A stretch of 64,000 nt of DNA from Colletotrichum lupini (GCF_023278565.1 NC_064682.1:1488001-1552000); one strand, 5' to 3'; positions 50,514 through 63,500 are shown, numbered from the stretch's first letter. A program made the numbers and translations. Notes: generated from the sequence alone by a model not told the origin.

Positions 50514-52312
50514 ATGTCTACTATTTCGCGTATTTAGGATATATTTAATATAGAGTATAATTTTAAGAAGGGCTTTTGTAATCTCCGTAGCGGTACTCTT
50601 TATATACGCTACTTAGCTAGTTTATATTATAATATTAATAAGCTTATTTATATTACCGGCGCTTATATTACTAAGTATATTATTTATTAAATTAATAAGA
50701 AGAAGTATTCTATTATAAGTCGTTAAGTCCTTACTAATCCGTTATTAAAATATTAGCTAATAATATTTTTTAAGTTCTTAAAGAGCTATATAGCGCCGCT
50801 TAGTTTATTTAAAATACTTTTATAAAGTTCTATAATACTAAGGAGTAGGGTAGCCTTAACTTTTATAAGCGCGGCTACGTTCTCTATACTTTTAACTATA
50901 CTATTAGTACGTAAAAAAAAGTAGCTATTTATATTACTAACCCGTTAGTAGGTAATAAAGTAAAGAAGGTCTATTTTAAATAAGCTACTCTTTAAGAGCT
51001 CGCTACTAACTATAAGTATCTAAACTTATTAATCTCGATTATAATAAGTCGTTAGCAATCGTTTAGCGAATTTTCTTCTTATTAACTTAGATTTCTCTTT
51101 TTAAGCTAGTATTTTTAATATTAATAATAAGACTAAGATTATTTCCTACTTTAGTTATTTCTAGCTAGTTTATTTTTATAATAATAGCCGTATAACTACT
51201 CTATAAAATAACCTCAACGCTCTAGCTTAGTACTATAAGGAGACTCCTAAGGGCGTTATTATTATATATATTTAGGAGTTTTTTACTTTCCTTGCTTTTT
51301 ATAAACGCGTCGCTAAGTTCTTAATAAATAAGGTACTTATTTATATTATTATTATATATAATATTACCCCTATTTCTCGCGGTCTTAAGACTCGGACTCT
51401 TATTAAAAAGCGTATTCTTATTACTAATTATATTCTTAATAATAACGACGAGCGGGACGACTTTAAGTTTAAGTTTAATAAGTCCTAGCGCGAGGATACT
51501 AAATTTAAAGAGCTCGGTAGTAATTTAAAGAATTCTTTTTTTTTAGCGTCGTAATAAGCGTTACTATTTTAACGTTAATAACTTACTAACCCCTATTTAT
51601 AACGCTCTTTTTAATATAAACGAGGGTACCCTAGTCCTTAGTTATATTATTTTAAATTTTAATAAGGCTAGTATTACGCTCCTTTTATTTTAAATAAAGG
51701 CTCTATAACGGCTTAATAAGGCTATTATTTATACTAAGGTTAAAGCCGCGGGTCGTAATAAGTAGTTCGACGTTACTAAGTTCCTTACGAATATTAATAT
51801 TATTAAGGTCCCTTAGCTCGACTAGGACTATAAGAGCGTTACTTTAGATAACGTCCCCCGTCCCTAACCCGTTACTAACGATAATAGCGTTACGGCCCCT
51901 ATTTTACCTCTTACTCTACCTCTTATTATAGCTCCCGTTATACCTCTTATTATAGCTCCCGTTATACTTCTTATTATAGCTCTTATTATACCTCTTATTA
52001 TAGCCTCTAATAGCAACTAAGTAGCGAACGTTTTATAAACCGCTATTATTAATATATATAATATTTTATATAACTTTAACTACCTCCCTCTTACTTATTA
52101 TAATATTAATAAAGTTAACGGCCTTATTCTAAGTAATTAGTTAAGTATGCGTACGAAACCTCCCCGCTTCTTACTTATTAAGCGGACTATTATTATTAAT
52201 TATTAAGTTTTAAAAGTATATATTAGAGCTACTACTATTACTACTAATATTATATAAGTTACTCCCCCTACGTAGTTAGATCTTAGTAATCTCTTAGTAA
52301 CGTATTACTAAG
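50514..52312 (+). pseudogene. Antisense ORF inside the gypsy element, unrecognised
   Basis: On the strand opposite to gag-pol, an ATG at 50514 opens a frame (MSTISRI, then NIEYNFKKGF, CNLRSGTLYIRYLA) interrupted almost only by TAA/TAG at positions where CAA, CAG or TGG could have stood. After a loss of clear frame between about 50820 and 51110, coding-like sequence resumes (YYKETPKGV, ITPISRGLKTRTLIKKR, NNDERDDFKFKFN). It shifts frame near 51540 at a T-run and continues (ALFNINEGTLVLSYI, KVKAAGRNK) to a terminal Pro/Thr/Leu-rich tandem repeat (51902-52005) and beyond, to about 52312. Total length would be near 600 codons. No domain recognised. It is not gag, pol or an obvious envelope-like protein. 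It could be an element-encoded accessory gene or a gene captured by the element. Confidence 0.6.
51902..52005 (+). repeat. 24-bp tandem repeat in the antisense ORF
   Basis: Imperfect repeats of CCTCTTATTATAGCTCCCGT-type units, in frame, now coding roughly PLIIAPVI; allowing for RIP of ACA/ACC codons the original was probably Pro/Thr-rich. Confidence 0.8.
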
Positions 52313-52439
52313 GGTTATAATATTATTACTTTTTTTTAAGGATTGCGCTAGGCTAGATAAAAAGGGTTTTATAATATATTATTAATTAACTTATTTTCAA
52401 TAACTTTTTATTATAAACTTAACGTTTATTATCCTATTT

Positions 52440-55400
52440 TATATATACCCTTTTTTTATAGTATTTGAATTTATTAACTACTTCTACTACCCTTTTAAAA
52501 TACTTAATAAGCTCTTATATATTATACTTAGTAAGCTACTTAGCCTATTTAATAAAATATCGTAAGTTTCCCCCCTCGCTTTATATCGTAACGATTTTTT
52601 TAACTTTTTAAATATCTTACTCGTTTTCTAACTTTAGGAGATTTGCTATTTAGTTACTAACCGTTCGGTAATTTCTTTATAACTTAAGCTAAGAAACTAA
52701 GAAAATATTATATATTCTCTAATACTACTCTAATAAATATACTTAATAAGCTTATTTCCCTACCCTTTTAATTATTATTACTTTAATATATCTCGGCACT
52801 AGTTTATTATTTTTAAATTATATATTTTTTATTAATAGGCCGACGACCTCTTTATAATTAAACTCCTTTAGGGTATATCTTTTATTATAATAAGCTACTT
52901 AGCTCTTAAAAGCTTATACTTACGCTTGCGTAGCTTAGGTCCTAATCTCCTTAATTTTCTAAACCTTTTCCTAAACCCCCTAGACTATAACCTTATAATT
53001 AAGTATATATTTAACGTACTTAGGGTAGTAGCCGTATAGTACTATATATAAGGATACCTTTATAATAAAGTATTAATTATTATTATATATAAACTCGGCC
53101 TTTTTTAACTACGCTACCTACTTATTTAGCGAGCCCTTAGTATAGATTTTTAAATACTTTTTTAATATTTAATAAGTTTGCTCCGTTTAGCTATCCGTTT
53201 ATAAGTAATACGCAGTAAATAGTTAATAATATATCGCCCGTTCTTTAGCAAACTCTTCTTAAAATGCGCTTATAAAAAGCTTATTTTTATTTATAATAAT
53301 ACTTTTAGGTATACTAAACTTATATTCGACCTCTCGGTATAGGATACTTACTATTTATATTACGTTAAGTATTTTAATAGTAAATAAGAACTTCGCGAAC
53401 TTTATTATATAATAAATAATAACTACGATATTATTATACTTTATACTGTTATTATAAGCGCTTAGTAATAGCCCCGTAATAAAGTCTATAAATATTTTTT
53501 AAAATAAGTATAAGAGTAGTAATAATAACTATAGCTACCCGTATAGTTTATATCTTAGGGTTATAATTCCTAAATAATACTTATAGTTCTTAACGTATTT
53601 TTAAATATCTCGTTAAATATCTTTTTAATAAAACTTTTTTTAAATTAGCTCGAGAGTTTTCGTAGCTCTTATATAACCTACCCTATAGTCGTCGTAGTAT
53701 TAATAAAGGATTTCTATTTAAAGAGACTCTATTTAAAGAATAATAAGTCTTTTTTTAAAAAATAATATACTTTATTCGTTAAGTAAATATACTCTTAGCT
53801 CGCCGGCCGTAGTGCGAACTCTTATTAATTATAATATATAAAACTCGTTTTTAGCTTATAGTTCTTTAATAAGCTCCTTAGTTTTTAATAAAAGACGGGA
53901 AGCGAATACTATTTTGCTTTTTATAAGCTCTTTTATAATAGGGCGTAAGATATATTATTTTAATATAATAACCCTAGCTCTATTTAACTCCTTTTTATTT
54001 TTATTAAACCGTTAACGAGCGTTCGCTAATAACTCTCTTACTTTTTTACTTCGAGTCGTTATAATAATAATTATTATTATTTTATTAGTGCGCCCTATAA
54101 CACGCTACTAATATTAGGGAGAGGATTCCCTATCCCTAGAGCTAGCCGATATCTAGTTAGGATCGCAAAGGGAGGCCTTAACTACTTAAATATATACCTT
54201 AATAATATTATTTTATCCTTTTAAGCTAATTATCCTTTACTAAACGTCGGGTAGTAATTTATTAATAAGACGTAGCTTTTAAGCTAGTATAGGGAGGACG
54301 TTTTTATAAAATACTTCCCCCTCTATATAATCTAGCCTTCTAAACAAACCGTCCGCTAGGTTCGTTTTCTCTAGCTAATGTTCTAAGTTAAAGTTAAATA
54401 TTAATAATTTATATACTTATTTCGTAAGCCTTCCCTAAAAGTCCCGTGCCGGTACGCTAATTACTCCCTTAAGTACTTAGTAGTCCGTTAGGACTATAAA
54501 CTTTTATAAAAGGCCTTAGAAATAGTAAGCCTAGTACTCTAGCCCTTTTATTATAACGAGTAGTTCTTATTAGCCTATAGCCTATTATTACTCCGTATCT
54601 ATAAGCTTCTATAACTAATAAGTAACGGGTTACTATTCTTTATTAGCCTACTATAATAAAATTATTATAATAGTTTTAACTAAAGCGTCGGTTTTTACCC
54701 GTATAATATATTATAAGTTCTAATACGTAAATATAATTACTAAAGTAAAAGCGACCTTTAGCTAATTAAACGCCTCGTTTACTTCCTTAGTCTATTAGAA
54801 GTCCCTTATTTACCCCTTTTCTATTTTTAATAATACTATTATCGGTATAATAATACCTAAGTATTTAATAATAAACTTCTAATAGAAGTTATAGAACCCT
54901 AAGAATACTTAAATATCCTTAATAAACTCTAGCGCCTTTTAGTCAGTAATCGTTCGCACTTATAATAAGTTAATCTTAATTCTTTTTAATATAATAACAT
55001 AACTTAAGAACTCGACCCTCTTTTAATAAAACGAGTACTTTAATAATTTAATAAAAAGCCTATTTAAACGCAAACGTTAGAGGACCTTTTTAATATCCTC
55101 TATATACTACTCCTTTATTATTAAGTAAATTATTAAATCGTTTATATATATTATATAATAAGTATTTAGTAAGTTAGCGAGCGCTCGGTAAATATACGCT
55201 TAGAACGTCGCGGGTACGTTCGTTAGCTTAAAAAGTATAATAATATATTTAAAATAACCGTATTAGCTCTAAAACGCTATTTTCTATCAGTCTTCTTTTT
55301 TAATTTAAATATAGTAGTAAGTATCCCTAATATTTATTTTTAAGATCTATTTCGCTTTGTAAAGCCTATTTAAGAGCTTACTAATAAGCGGTAGTAAGTA

Positions 55401-55490
55401 TTAATTCTTTATAATTACTTTATTTAGCCCGCGGTAGTTTATATAAAAGCGTAGCATACCGTCCTTCTTTAATATAAAGAGGATTAGTAC
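52440..55490 (-). pseudogene. Gypsy pol relic: RT, RNase H, integrase, chromodomain
   Basis: Minus-strand readings: KKDGMLRFYINYRGLNKV (about 55480-55420) starts the reverse transcriptase. KLTNVPATF (55229-55203) is the conserved GLTNAPATF box. YINDL (55148-55134) is the YxDD catalytic motif with Asp changed to Asn. Near 52800-52770 NKLVPRYI corresponds to the GPY/F region of chromoviral integrases. RIYNIFLVS (about 52720-52690) is the RIHxVFHVS motif that precedes the chromodomain. The last readable part has LRYFIK followed by a SLLSILKG-like segment, consistent with a chromodomain whose aromatic cage residues became stops (TGG to TAG). The extent of RNase H and of the zinc-binding integrase N-terminus is inferred from spacing. 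Non-functional. Confidence 0.88.
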
Positions 55491-56394
55491 CCTAGCCTTA
55501 TTAATTAAAAATATAATACGACCGTTCGCTAAGTTCTTAGTAATATATATATAAAGCTTATTAAGTTATTTCTTACTTAACGGATAGATAGGACTATACG
55601 GTAGTTTAGTACTTAGAACTAGGTTAATAAAGTATTCTGCCCCGCTATATAACTACGGTCCTTTTACTAATTACTTATCGAACGTCTCTATTTTTAATTA
55701 AAGTTCTAATAATAGACCCCCTCGTAGTTTAGTCTCCGTTACCCTCGCAATACTTCTTATAATAGTAATATATAATATATATACCCTCTCGCAATTTTTA
55801 ATAATATCGCGAGCTATTACCTCTAGTTCGGTAACTAAAATAGGCTTATATAACTATATATTCGTTACTATATTAATATAAATACCCTCTTAGCCTATTA
55901 ATAGTCGCAATAATAAGAGGTTTACTATTTTTTTATCCCTATTAACTATAACGAATAGTTACTAAATCTTCCTTAGCTACCTATAGTAGTTAATAAAGAA
56001 GAGCGTTAACTAATAAGCTTTCCCCTAGCCTATGGCTTTACCCTAAAAGTCCCTTAACGAGAGAGCTATAGTAGTAGCCGGGGTTAACCCTAAGTAGGTT
56101 ACGAGCCTAGTACTAATAATATCTATCTCGGAGTATATATTTATATTATCTTTTACTAGCTTTTTAGTAATACCTCGCAGAACTATTACCCTACCTTTCG
56201 TAATTATTTTTATTAGTACCTTTTTAATACTTAGCGTAAGCGTATTAAATATATTACTTACGCTTACTCGTTTTTTAATAAGTCGACCTCTATAACTCTT
56301 AGCTTAATAATAACCCGTTAAATAGTTATTAATATTAACTTCGATTAGGGGTACGTCGGCTTATCGTCGCCCCTACCTCCTAACTTATTTTTTT

Positions 56395-57650
56395 AATACT
56401 TATTAAATATATAGCTTATTTTATTATACGTAAAGTACTTAATATTATTATTACGACGCTTTTATAATAGCTCGGCGCGAGTACTCTTATTATACGGCTT
56501 TTATAATATTATTCCTAGCGAGTCCCTAGAGCCTAGCCCCTTAGAGCTCTCCCTATTCTTTTTTTTATAAAAAGGGGATATTTAATGCGGTTACTTTAAT
56601 AATAGATATAGCCTCTTCTTACCGTCCTTTTATAACTAGTCGCCGCTCTTTTACTAATTTAATAACTATAATTTATTAGCCTCGTAAGTTATATTATATA
56701 CTCTCTTAATTAAAACCCTATAACGAATTAGATCGTCTTATAGCTAAGATAGTAATTTAAAAAAGAACTAGTATACCTCTACTTTCGAATTCTCTATATT
56801 TTCTATACCTAGGTTATAATAGATTACTAACTACTTAGTAAAGAACTAAGTAGGGGTCTAGCCCTTTTTTAGCCTCTTCGTCCTTAGCTCTTTATAGTAT
56901 TCTTATTCCTAAGTCTCGGGGTCTACGTATTATTAATAAATAAACGCTAAGAAGTCGCCCTAAGAGAGGGGATCCTAGAGGCTCTTTTTATAATTATACT
57001 ATTATATTTATAATAATAGGGATATTTTAAATAGGGCCTATTTAATATACTATTTTATAGTGCTTTTTGCGCAAAGCTTATTACCTACTTCTATAATAAT
57101 AATCTAGTTTACTACTTAGGTACTCGTAAACTCTTTTCTAATTAGTTTATAGTTATAAAAAGGAGGCTTTTTATATTCTCATTAACCTAGACACGTCGCT
57201 AGTTACTTAATAAGCTATTAAACGAGCTCTTCGTATTAACGCCGTTCTTAGTTTCGATTTTTAATTATTATTTCTATTATTTTATAAAAATAGGTTATTA
57301 TTAGGCCTATAGGGTCTACTAAACTAGCTATTTTAGTACTATTTGCGCCTTTATGCGCACCTTAACCTCGTACGTTTAGTAATTAGTTATTAATAAATAC
57401 CCCGTTTATAATAAATAGGGTCTTCGGGGTGTTAATAAGGTAACTAGCTTATAAAAGTAATCTGCCCCGATTATCTTTTTAATTTAGCTCTTTTATAAAT
57501 ATTAATATTTAAGTAGGACTCGCCCTATAGTAGGCTCGTTCTCTCGGATAGAATAAAGTTAAGTAGTTAACTCTAGATAACTATAGCTCGTTAGTACTAA
57601 TAACTCTTTACTAATAACTAAGTATCGTTTTATTAACGTTCCGTTCGTTT
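56395..57650 (-). pseudogene. Gypsy gag relic with zinc knuckle
   Basis: At about 56439-56395 the minus strand reads KYFTYNKISYIFNKY, which has the spacing of a CX2CX4HX4C knuckle with every Cys and His replaced by Tyr. TGC/TGT-to-TAC/TAT and CAT-to-TAT are exactly RIP changes. The upstream capsid part up to the 5' LTR at 57706 is too degraded to delimit. Confidence 0.7.
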
Positions 57651-57705
57651 CCGTAATTTATTATTATTTATACTAGTTATTCTATAAAAATAAAAGCTTT
57701 AGAAT

Positions 57706-57895
57706 TATAAGAGATTAGGCTATAAGTACTTAATTAGCGAGGCTATAATATAAGTATAAGTATATTATAAAACTAAAGCTTATAAAGCTTTTTATAAGGG
57801 CTCTATTTTTTAAAAAGTTCTTTTATAATAAGATCCGTATACCGGTTACTAAGTTATCGGCGTCTTATTACTGGCCGTATCCCGAATTTATTATA
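57706..57895 (-). repeat. Gypsy LTR, right copy (5' LTR in element sense)
   Basis: 190 bp partner of 49829-50018; same ends, no gaps, followed by the AAAAG duplication. Confidence 0.95.
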
Positions 57896-58898
57896 AAAAG
57901 ACTATACGCTCTTCTTATTATAAGTTCTATTTTATAAGTTAACGTTTAAAAGTTCGCTTTATAATTCTAATATTAGAAACTATAAAGATATATATAATAA
58001 TTATATTATAAGTTTAATTACTTTTTAATTTTATGATAATTATTATTTAATATAGTAAAAGATTAATACGCAGTCGTACTATTTTTAAAAAAGTAGTAAT
58101 ATATAAAATAAAAAACTAAAAAAGAAATTTTAAGTAAAGGGTAAATATTTATATATAATTATAATAATATATAGGGGTATTCTTTTATTTATAAGGTTTT
58201 ATAAGTATATATATAAAAATATAGACGTTTATAGGGATCTATAATATTAAAAAGGATAGAAAAGTATATAATAATAATATACGATAAATAAAAGTTTTAT
58301 AATTTTATTAAAAACGTTAAACTTTAGGGGGAGCCTTTATATAGTTAGTTATAGCCTTTTACGGGCTAAACTAAGTGCGTATATTCTAGCTTATAGTTAA
58401 TAAGTACTTTATAACTCTATAAGGGCCTTATTACTTAGGTATTAAGCTTAACTATATTATATTTAAATATATACTTATATAAACTCTTATATTATACTAT
58501 ATAAGAATATCGAATTAATTACTCTTTATTTAGAGTCTATATAAGTTAATAACGCTTTTTATAATCCTATATACTATTATATATACTCTCTTTATTATTT
58601 TTAGCCTATTTAGCTACTTATTTAAGGGCTTTTATTATTATACGGAGGTATATAGCGGGGATAGTACTTAGAAACTTAAATAGAGTACTAATACGGATTT
58701 TATTATAATTTTTATAGTTACGACTACGCTTAACGACCTTAATAAGCGTATTACGAACTAATACGAACTATTAATAAACTATAAATAGATATAAGGTAGT
58801 ATAGGGTAATATATAAATAATAACGAGAGGCATAACGAGTATATACTCGTATATAGTAAATATATAATTATAATTAAAATAGCCCTTATTTATAAAAG

Positions 58899-59412
58899 TG
58901 TTACGAAGGTAACTTTGTTTACCTTATTATTCGCCTTATTATCAATATTACGTAAGCAAACTATATACCATATTAATCTACTATTTCTGTAGATTATTAT
59001 AGGTATTGATTATGTAAGCAATACTGCTTATATAAGCTTACGTGAGCAATGGAAAGTACTGGAAGATAACTGAATAATCTGGAATTTACTCAAGGCGGAA
59101 TTACGTACTACGATTACGCATTCACTTACGTATACGCTTATTAATTATATCATAATTAATAAGCAATGGAATATTCTAGTAGGAGGTTTTTATGCCTATA
59201 TGTAGGCGTGTATTTGCCTACCTAGACCTTTCGTTAAGCAAGCAACTTCTCATATAGTAATTCAACTATATTACTCTCTTTACTACAAAAACCTCTTTTA
59301 TATACGCTTATTTCCCCTATATTCATATATTCTTGCTTCTATATGAATATTCACTTTTCATATTCTATATAAGAATATCCCGCATTACCTCGTTAAAGCT
59401 ATACGTGCTAGA
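58899..59412. mobile_element. 514-bp solo-LTR-like element, copy 2
   Basis: Same ends and length as 6465-6978, flanked by its own 5-bp duplication AAAAG (58894-58898 and 59413-59417). It keeps CA/TG steps although its host sequence is depleted of them. The reading frames either side (for example EVYSGDST near 58645 and IREYITAIFNN near 59540, plus strand) look like RIP-broken coding sequence of the host element. Confidence 0.88.
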
Positions 59413-60031
59413 AAAAGTAACGTAATTAGCGAAAATACTTTTATTAGCTTTATAATAAGTATATAACTTAGTATTAGTTTTAGTATTATTATATACGGTT
59501 ATTTAGATAGTATTAGTAACTTAAGTACGAGTTATAGTAATATCCGGGAGTATATAACGGCTATTTTTAATAATCTTAGGGTTAAGCTTAATCTAATACT
59601 AGGGCTAGATTATATAAGTTAATATAATAATATTAAATAGTATAGGGTAGTATATATTAACTTATATAATACTAAGGTTATAGATCTAGTAAAAAGTTTT
59701 TAAAAAAGAAGATAAAGAGCTTATAAATAACGTAAGAATTCGTATAATAAGGAAGCTATTATATAGAGGTATACGTATTAATAAGGAAGTAAGAGGTTAT
59801 TTTATAAAACGTAAGGTTATTAAGGTATTATATAGGTTAATATATAGGGACCGTTAGGAGCTATATACCCTTAATACGGGCTAGAACGCTATATTAAGCA
59901 CTTATTATAAATATTATATAGTATATATAATTATTAAAAAAAGGAGTGTCCTATACGAAATTGTTAGTATATATATATAAATAGTTAATACTAAAGAAAA
60001 AAGTAAATAAAAAGAATTGAATTATAAATAA

Positions 60032-60070
60032 GTATATACGCGTAATTATACTTATAATTGCGCGTATATT
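60032..60070. other. Imperfect palindrome in the RIP-mutated host
   Basis: TATATACGCG and CGCGTATATT arms enclose an AATTATA/TATAATT inner stem; together nearly 18 bp of stem. Similar AATTAC/GTAATT arms follow at about 60080-60120. May be part of a subterminal repeat region of the TIR element. Confidence 0.6.
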
Positions 60071-60598
60071 AGCTTAAAAAGAAGTATAATTACTAATTAA
60101 TAAAAATTATATTAGTAATTACGTATAAAATTACCTAATTATACCTAATTAATATTTCTAATTAGTAAATTGCGAATATTATACTTATAATTATATATAT
60201 AATTAGGTAATAATAATAAAAATAAAGTAAAAAAAGGTATAAAGTATAATAAAGCGAAATATAGTTATTAATAAGTAATTATAGGGGCGTAGGTAGATTA
60301 CTTACCTTACTTAAGGAATATTAAGTTAGTTAAAAGGAAAAGGAAATTAATTAGTAATAGAAATTAGTAAAGAGGATATGCCCCCTAGCTACCCTATTTC
60401 CGGTAAGTAGCATAACTACCCTTATATAATTATTATTACTTATAGTTATAAGTAATTCTTTATAATAATATACGGGATTTATTATAATATTTATTTATAT
60501 ATATAAGAAAGTCGCGCTATTAATACTTTAAATTTATAGTGGCCGTAGGTCTATTAAAAAGAACGGTTTTGGCGGAGTGCCTCTTGCAGTCTGCCGTA

Positions 60599-63500
60599 GA
60601 ACCGCTCCCTGGCGGCGGGGATAGCAGGTCCCTGCAGACCGAAGTGATTCCAGCCTTTGAGAGGACGTTTATTACGCAAACACCTGGGACTGTCACGCTC
60701 CCGTACCGAAGTATCTTCTCCTCTTTGTTGCGCCTGGAGACACGAGACGAGCGACAAGGGGTGAATATCAAACGGGACAAATCCCAGTTTCGAGAAAGAG
60801 GGGAAATGGGCAACGTCTTTGGCGCTTTTCTTCACAATAGTGGATTTGTCTCTCTGATGCCAGGAGAAGAAGGAGGAGAACCTGGAACTTTTTCTTCTTC
60901 CTTTCTCTCTTTCGGGGCCCGCTCCGTTAGCTGTCACCACCGTAGTCGCACCGAGTTCCATTCTGTCTAGTGTAGCCTATCCACATCGTTGGGACTCTCT
61001 GTCACATACACCTTGGTCCACGAATGGGACGTTTGCCCGCCACAGAGGAGTCGAGGGGGGTGGGTGGTGATTCTCCCGGCAAAGTCACGATGCTCTGCGA
61101 AATTTCTGCGTCCAAGAAAATCCCACGAGAGGGGTTGGGTTACTAGTGTAGAGCCCACCTGGCCCAGCAAAGAGACAAGATGCCAGATGGCGTCCGCCGG
61201 GCTGCATCGTGACACGGAGGGCGGAGTATCAGACCCCGTTTCTTGGAGTCGCGGAGGGGGAGAGGGGGTGGTAGATGGCGGGCATAGTATGAGAAGCGCT
61301 TCGGAACACCCTCCGTAAAGTTGTAACGGACGAGGTCGCATTCACGTTGTAACCATTCACAGACCAAGGAAATCCTCGATTAGCCAATTCTCCAACTGAC
61401 GTCTTCTTCAGCGACTTCTCTTGCGTTCCGTTTCTGGTACGACTCATCCCACTTCCGAACCAAGGAACTGGAACCGTCGCATGGGATGGTTTTGCCAACT
61501 TTGGCCGTTGAAGTGTCAAAAGTCAAGACCCTGATTTTCGTTCCTATCACCATCCCAGGAAGAACCAACTTTTTGGCCACCTAGTTCTTACCGCAGTATG
61601 TACTATTACAATTACCTTGCCGTAAGAGGAGATTTCGAAGAAAAATCAGGGTGCAGTGGTGCACACCACAACCTGAGCACGATTCAGGGTCTGTCCTGGT
61701 CCACCGCGCTCCGGTTCTTCTTCTCATCTGATCTCGTTGGCTTTTACGCTCACGCTTTCCATTCGTTCCACCCTTCAATGGCCCCCCGGGTGAACGTTTT
61801 CACATTTCTTGTTTTCTTACGCTCCTCACGCTTCTCACGCGCCCAAACATCTTTTGACTCTGCTTCTGGTCAGCGATGGCGAATCTGAAGCCGATTCCCG
61901 AACTAGCTACTTAGCTGGCGCTCGCTCGGCGGACAGAATACCGAGTTAGGTCCACAATCGTCGTAGATACTCTGGAGCTTTTGCCAAGCCCCCTCAGTCT
62001 CTCTCCGCATTCTGCGAGGCTTGCAAATACCGTACGTGGGACCTCCACGAAGGTTCCCCGGAATATCGCCTCATGCGGAACATTGAATGGAGACGGTGGC
62101 GTCGTCGTCGGTTCGGCTTGTGCCCGGCAGTCCAATCTTTCTCGCAGCTTCGTCGGCTTCCTTAATTGGTCATTCGGCCAGGTTCCAGCAGCGAGAAGAG
62201 TGGAAATGTGACCATCGCGGCCAGGAGTGTGGATTTCGATACTTCCACTACAGGACAATGGTAACTTACAAGATACGGTGAACCAAGAACCGTGATCCTT
62301 GAATCCGGGAAACATCAAGGTGGGTATCAAAACGGTTCGTGGACCAGAGGTTGGAGATGAGACCGTCGCTTTGGAAATACACACTTTCAAAAAGCTACTT
62401 ACTGACCTTGAATATTTTATTCAATATTATTGATATTATTTTTCTTGGTCCCAGATTTGTTTAATCCTCCAGCTTATTCTGAGTTCCCTTGTCTCGGAGG
62501 CTAGTTGCAGACATTGATCCGTTGTTTGTTCCCATGACTCCAAGATTTGCGGGAACAAATCCGTTTGCGTTCGGAAAAGATTCCCTGTAACCTGGGGTCG
62601 ACGGTTGCAACCCCAGATTTTGCTGTCTTCCTTTTCGTTCCAACAGGTTACGCCGCCCCAGGATTCATTCACCCTCTGGTGACGCTGTTTCGAATGGACC
62701 CCTTGCAACTCCTGAAAGGCAAGCTGAAGAAAGCTCCCCCTCCTCTTCCGCCCAAATATAAAGCAAAGGGCTGGATGGATGGATGAGAGAGGGTGGGTGG
62801 CATCGATAAGGCAGAGTCAGCAAGCATGTGTCTCCTTACTGTCATTGGTTATCGCCCTGCTGAGCCTCTCGATCACCGTCATTGAGCTGCAGCTCTAGGC
62901 TTCAGCATCGCATTGCTGCGACTCAATAGTCTCTTGCTCGCCCCGATTATGGTTCAATGGTGGTGCCGCCCTTCGCATCACCCAAAATATCTATAATGGG
63001 TTCCTGTCCTCGAGGGGCGGCGCTTGTCCCCATGGTCTGAAGCGCTGCCGCGGGGGCACACACACCCGCGTCTCCCATCTCCCCTATGTGTGCTTATTTG
63101 ACAGCTCGAGGTTGCAATCTACGTTTGGTAACGGAAAGACTCCAGGAGCGTCTTTCAGACACTATTTTCGTCTACATGTGTTTTCTGTTTTAGGTGGCCT
63201 GGGTGCATCGTTGGTTATTCTTGTCCGTTTCTTCTTTGCGACTCTGTTCGGTCAAGGATGACTCCAAAAGTTAGTCACGCGGTACACAATGAAAAGCAAA
63301 ATTGCATGTACTGAGCGCAAACGGCGCAGTCAGAGAATGACACCTCGGCGAAACTGATGTTTACACAACAACGATACTTCTTTGCCGCCTCTGACCATCC
63401 ACATTGCCCGTCCAGGTGCTGCTGACCAGCGCCATCGTGGAGCGGCCAGGGGAACAAATGCCGTAATGGGAAGGTCAGCCAAATTATTGCAAGAAGGCAA

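Larger units (their letters stand above)
49824..57900 (-). mobile_element. Complete RIP-degraded Ty3/gypsy chromovirus
   Basis: The element proper is 49829-57895 (8067 bp) with two 190-bp LTRs and the 5-bp duplication AAAAG at 49824-49828 and 57896-57900. Minus-strand relics appear in canonical order: a CCHC-type zinc knuckle (about 56440-56395), reverse transcriptase (55480-55125), the integrase C-terminal region (about 52800-52680) and a chromodomain-like tail (about 52640-52440). A purine run (GGGGGGAG in sense, 50023-50030) sits just inside the left LTR as expected for the polypurine tract of a minus-sense element. Between the chromodomain and the 3' LTR are 2.4 kb with an opposite-strand frame listed separately. 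The element inserted into the TIR-bounded host. All coding parts carry RIP-type stops, so it is dead. Confidence 0.95.
47082..60598. mobile_element. Compound block bounded by 34-bp TIRs, hosting nested retroelements
   Basis: The left end (from 47081, CTACGGCAGACTACAAGAGG) and the reverse complement of the right end (to 60599) match over 34 bp with one A/G difference; beyond that both become AT-rich. If the duplication is TA (47082-47083 and 60597-60598) the element is 47084-60596 and Tc1/mariner-like; a 3-bp AAC duplication just outside is an alternative reading. Removing the gypsy element and the 514-bp element leaves about 4.9 kb of host sequence, all RIP-mutated. A lysine-rich plus-strand stretch near 48215-48290 resembles the basic C-terminus of Fot1/pogo transposases, but no catalytic DDE residues could be identified. 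The host may itself contain a further nested element. Confidence 0.75.

Noticed and set aside
47082..60598. 3-bp AAC target duplication (CACTA or Harbinger type) for the outer TIR element
   Set aside because: AAC does occur on both sides but three matching bases are weak; TA with the observed TIR fits at least as well, so the class is left open.
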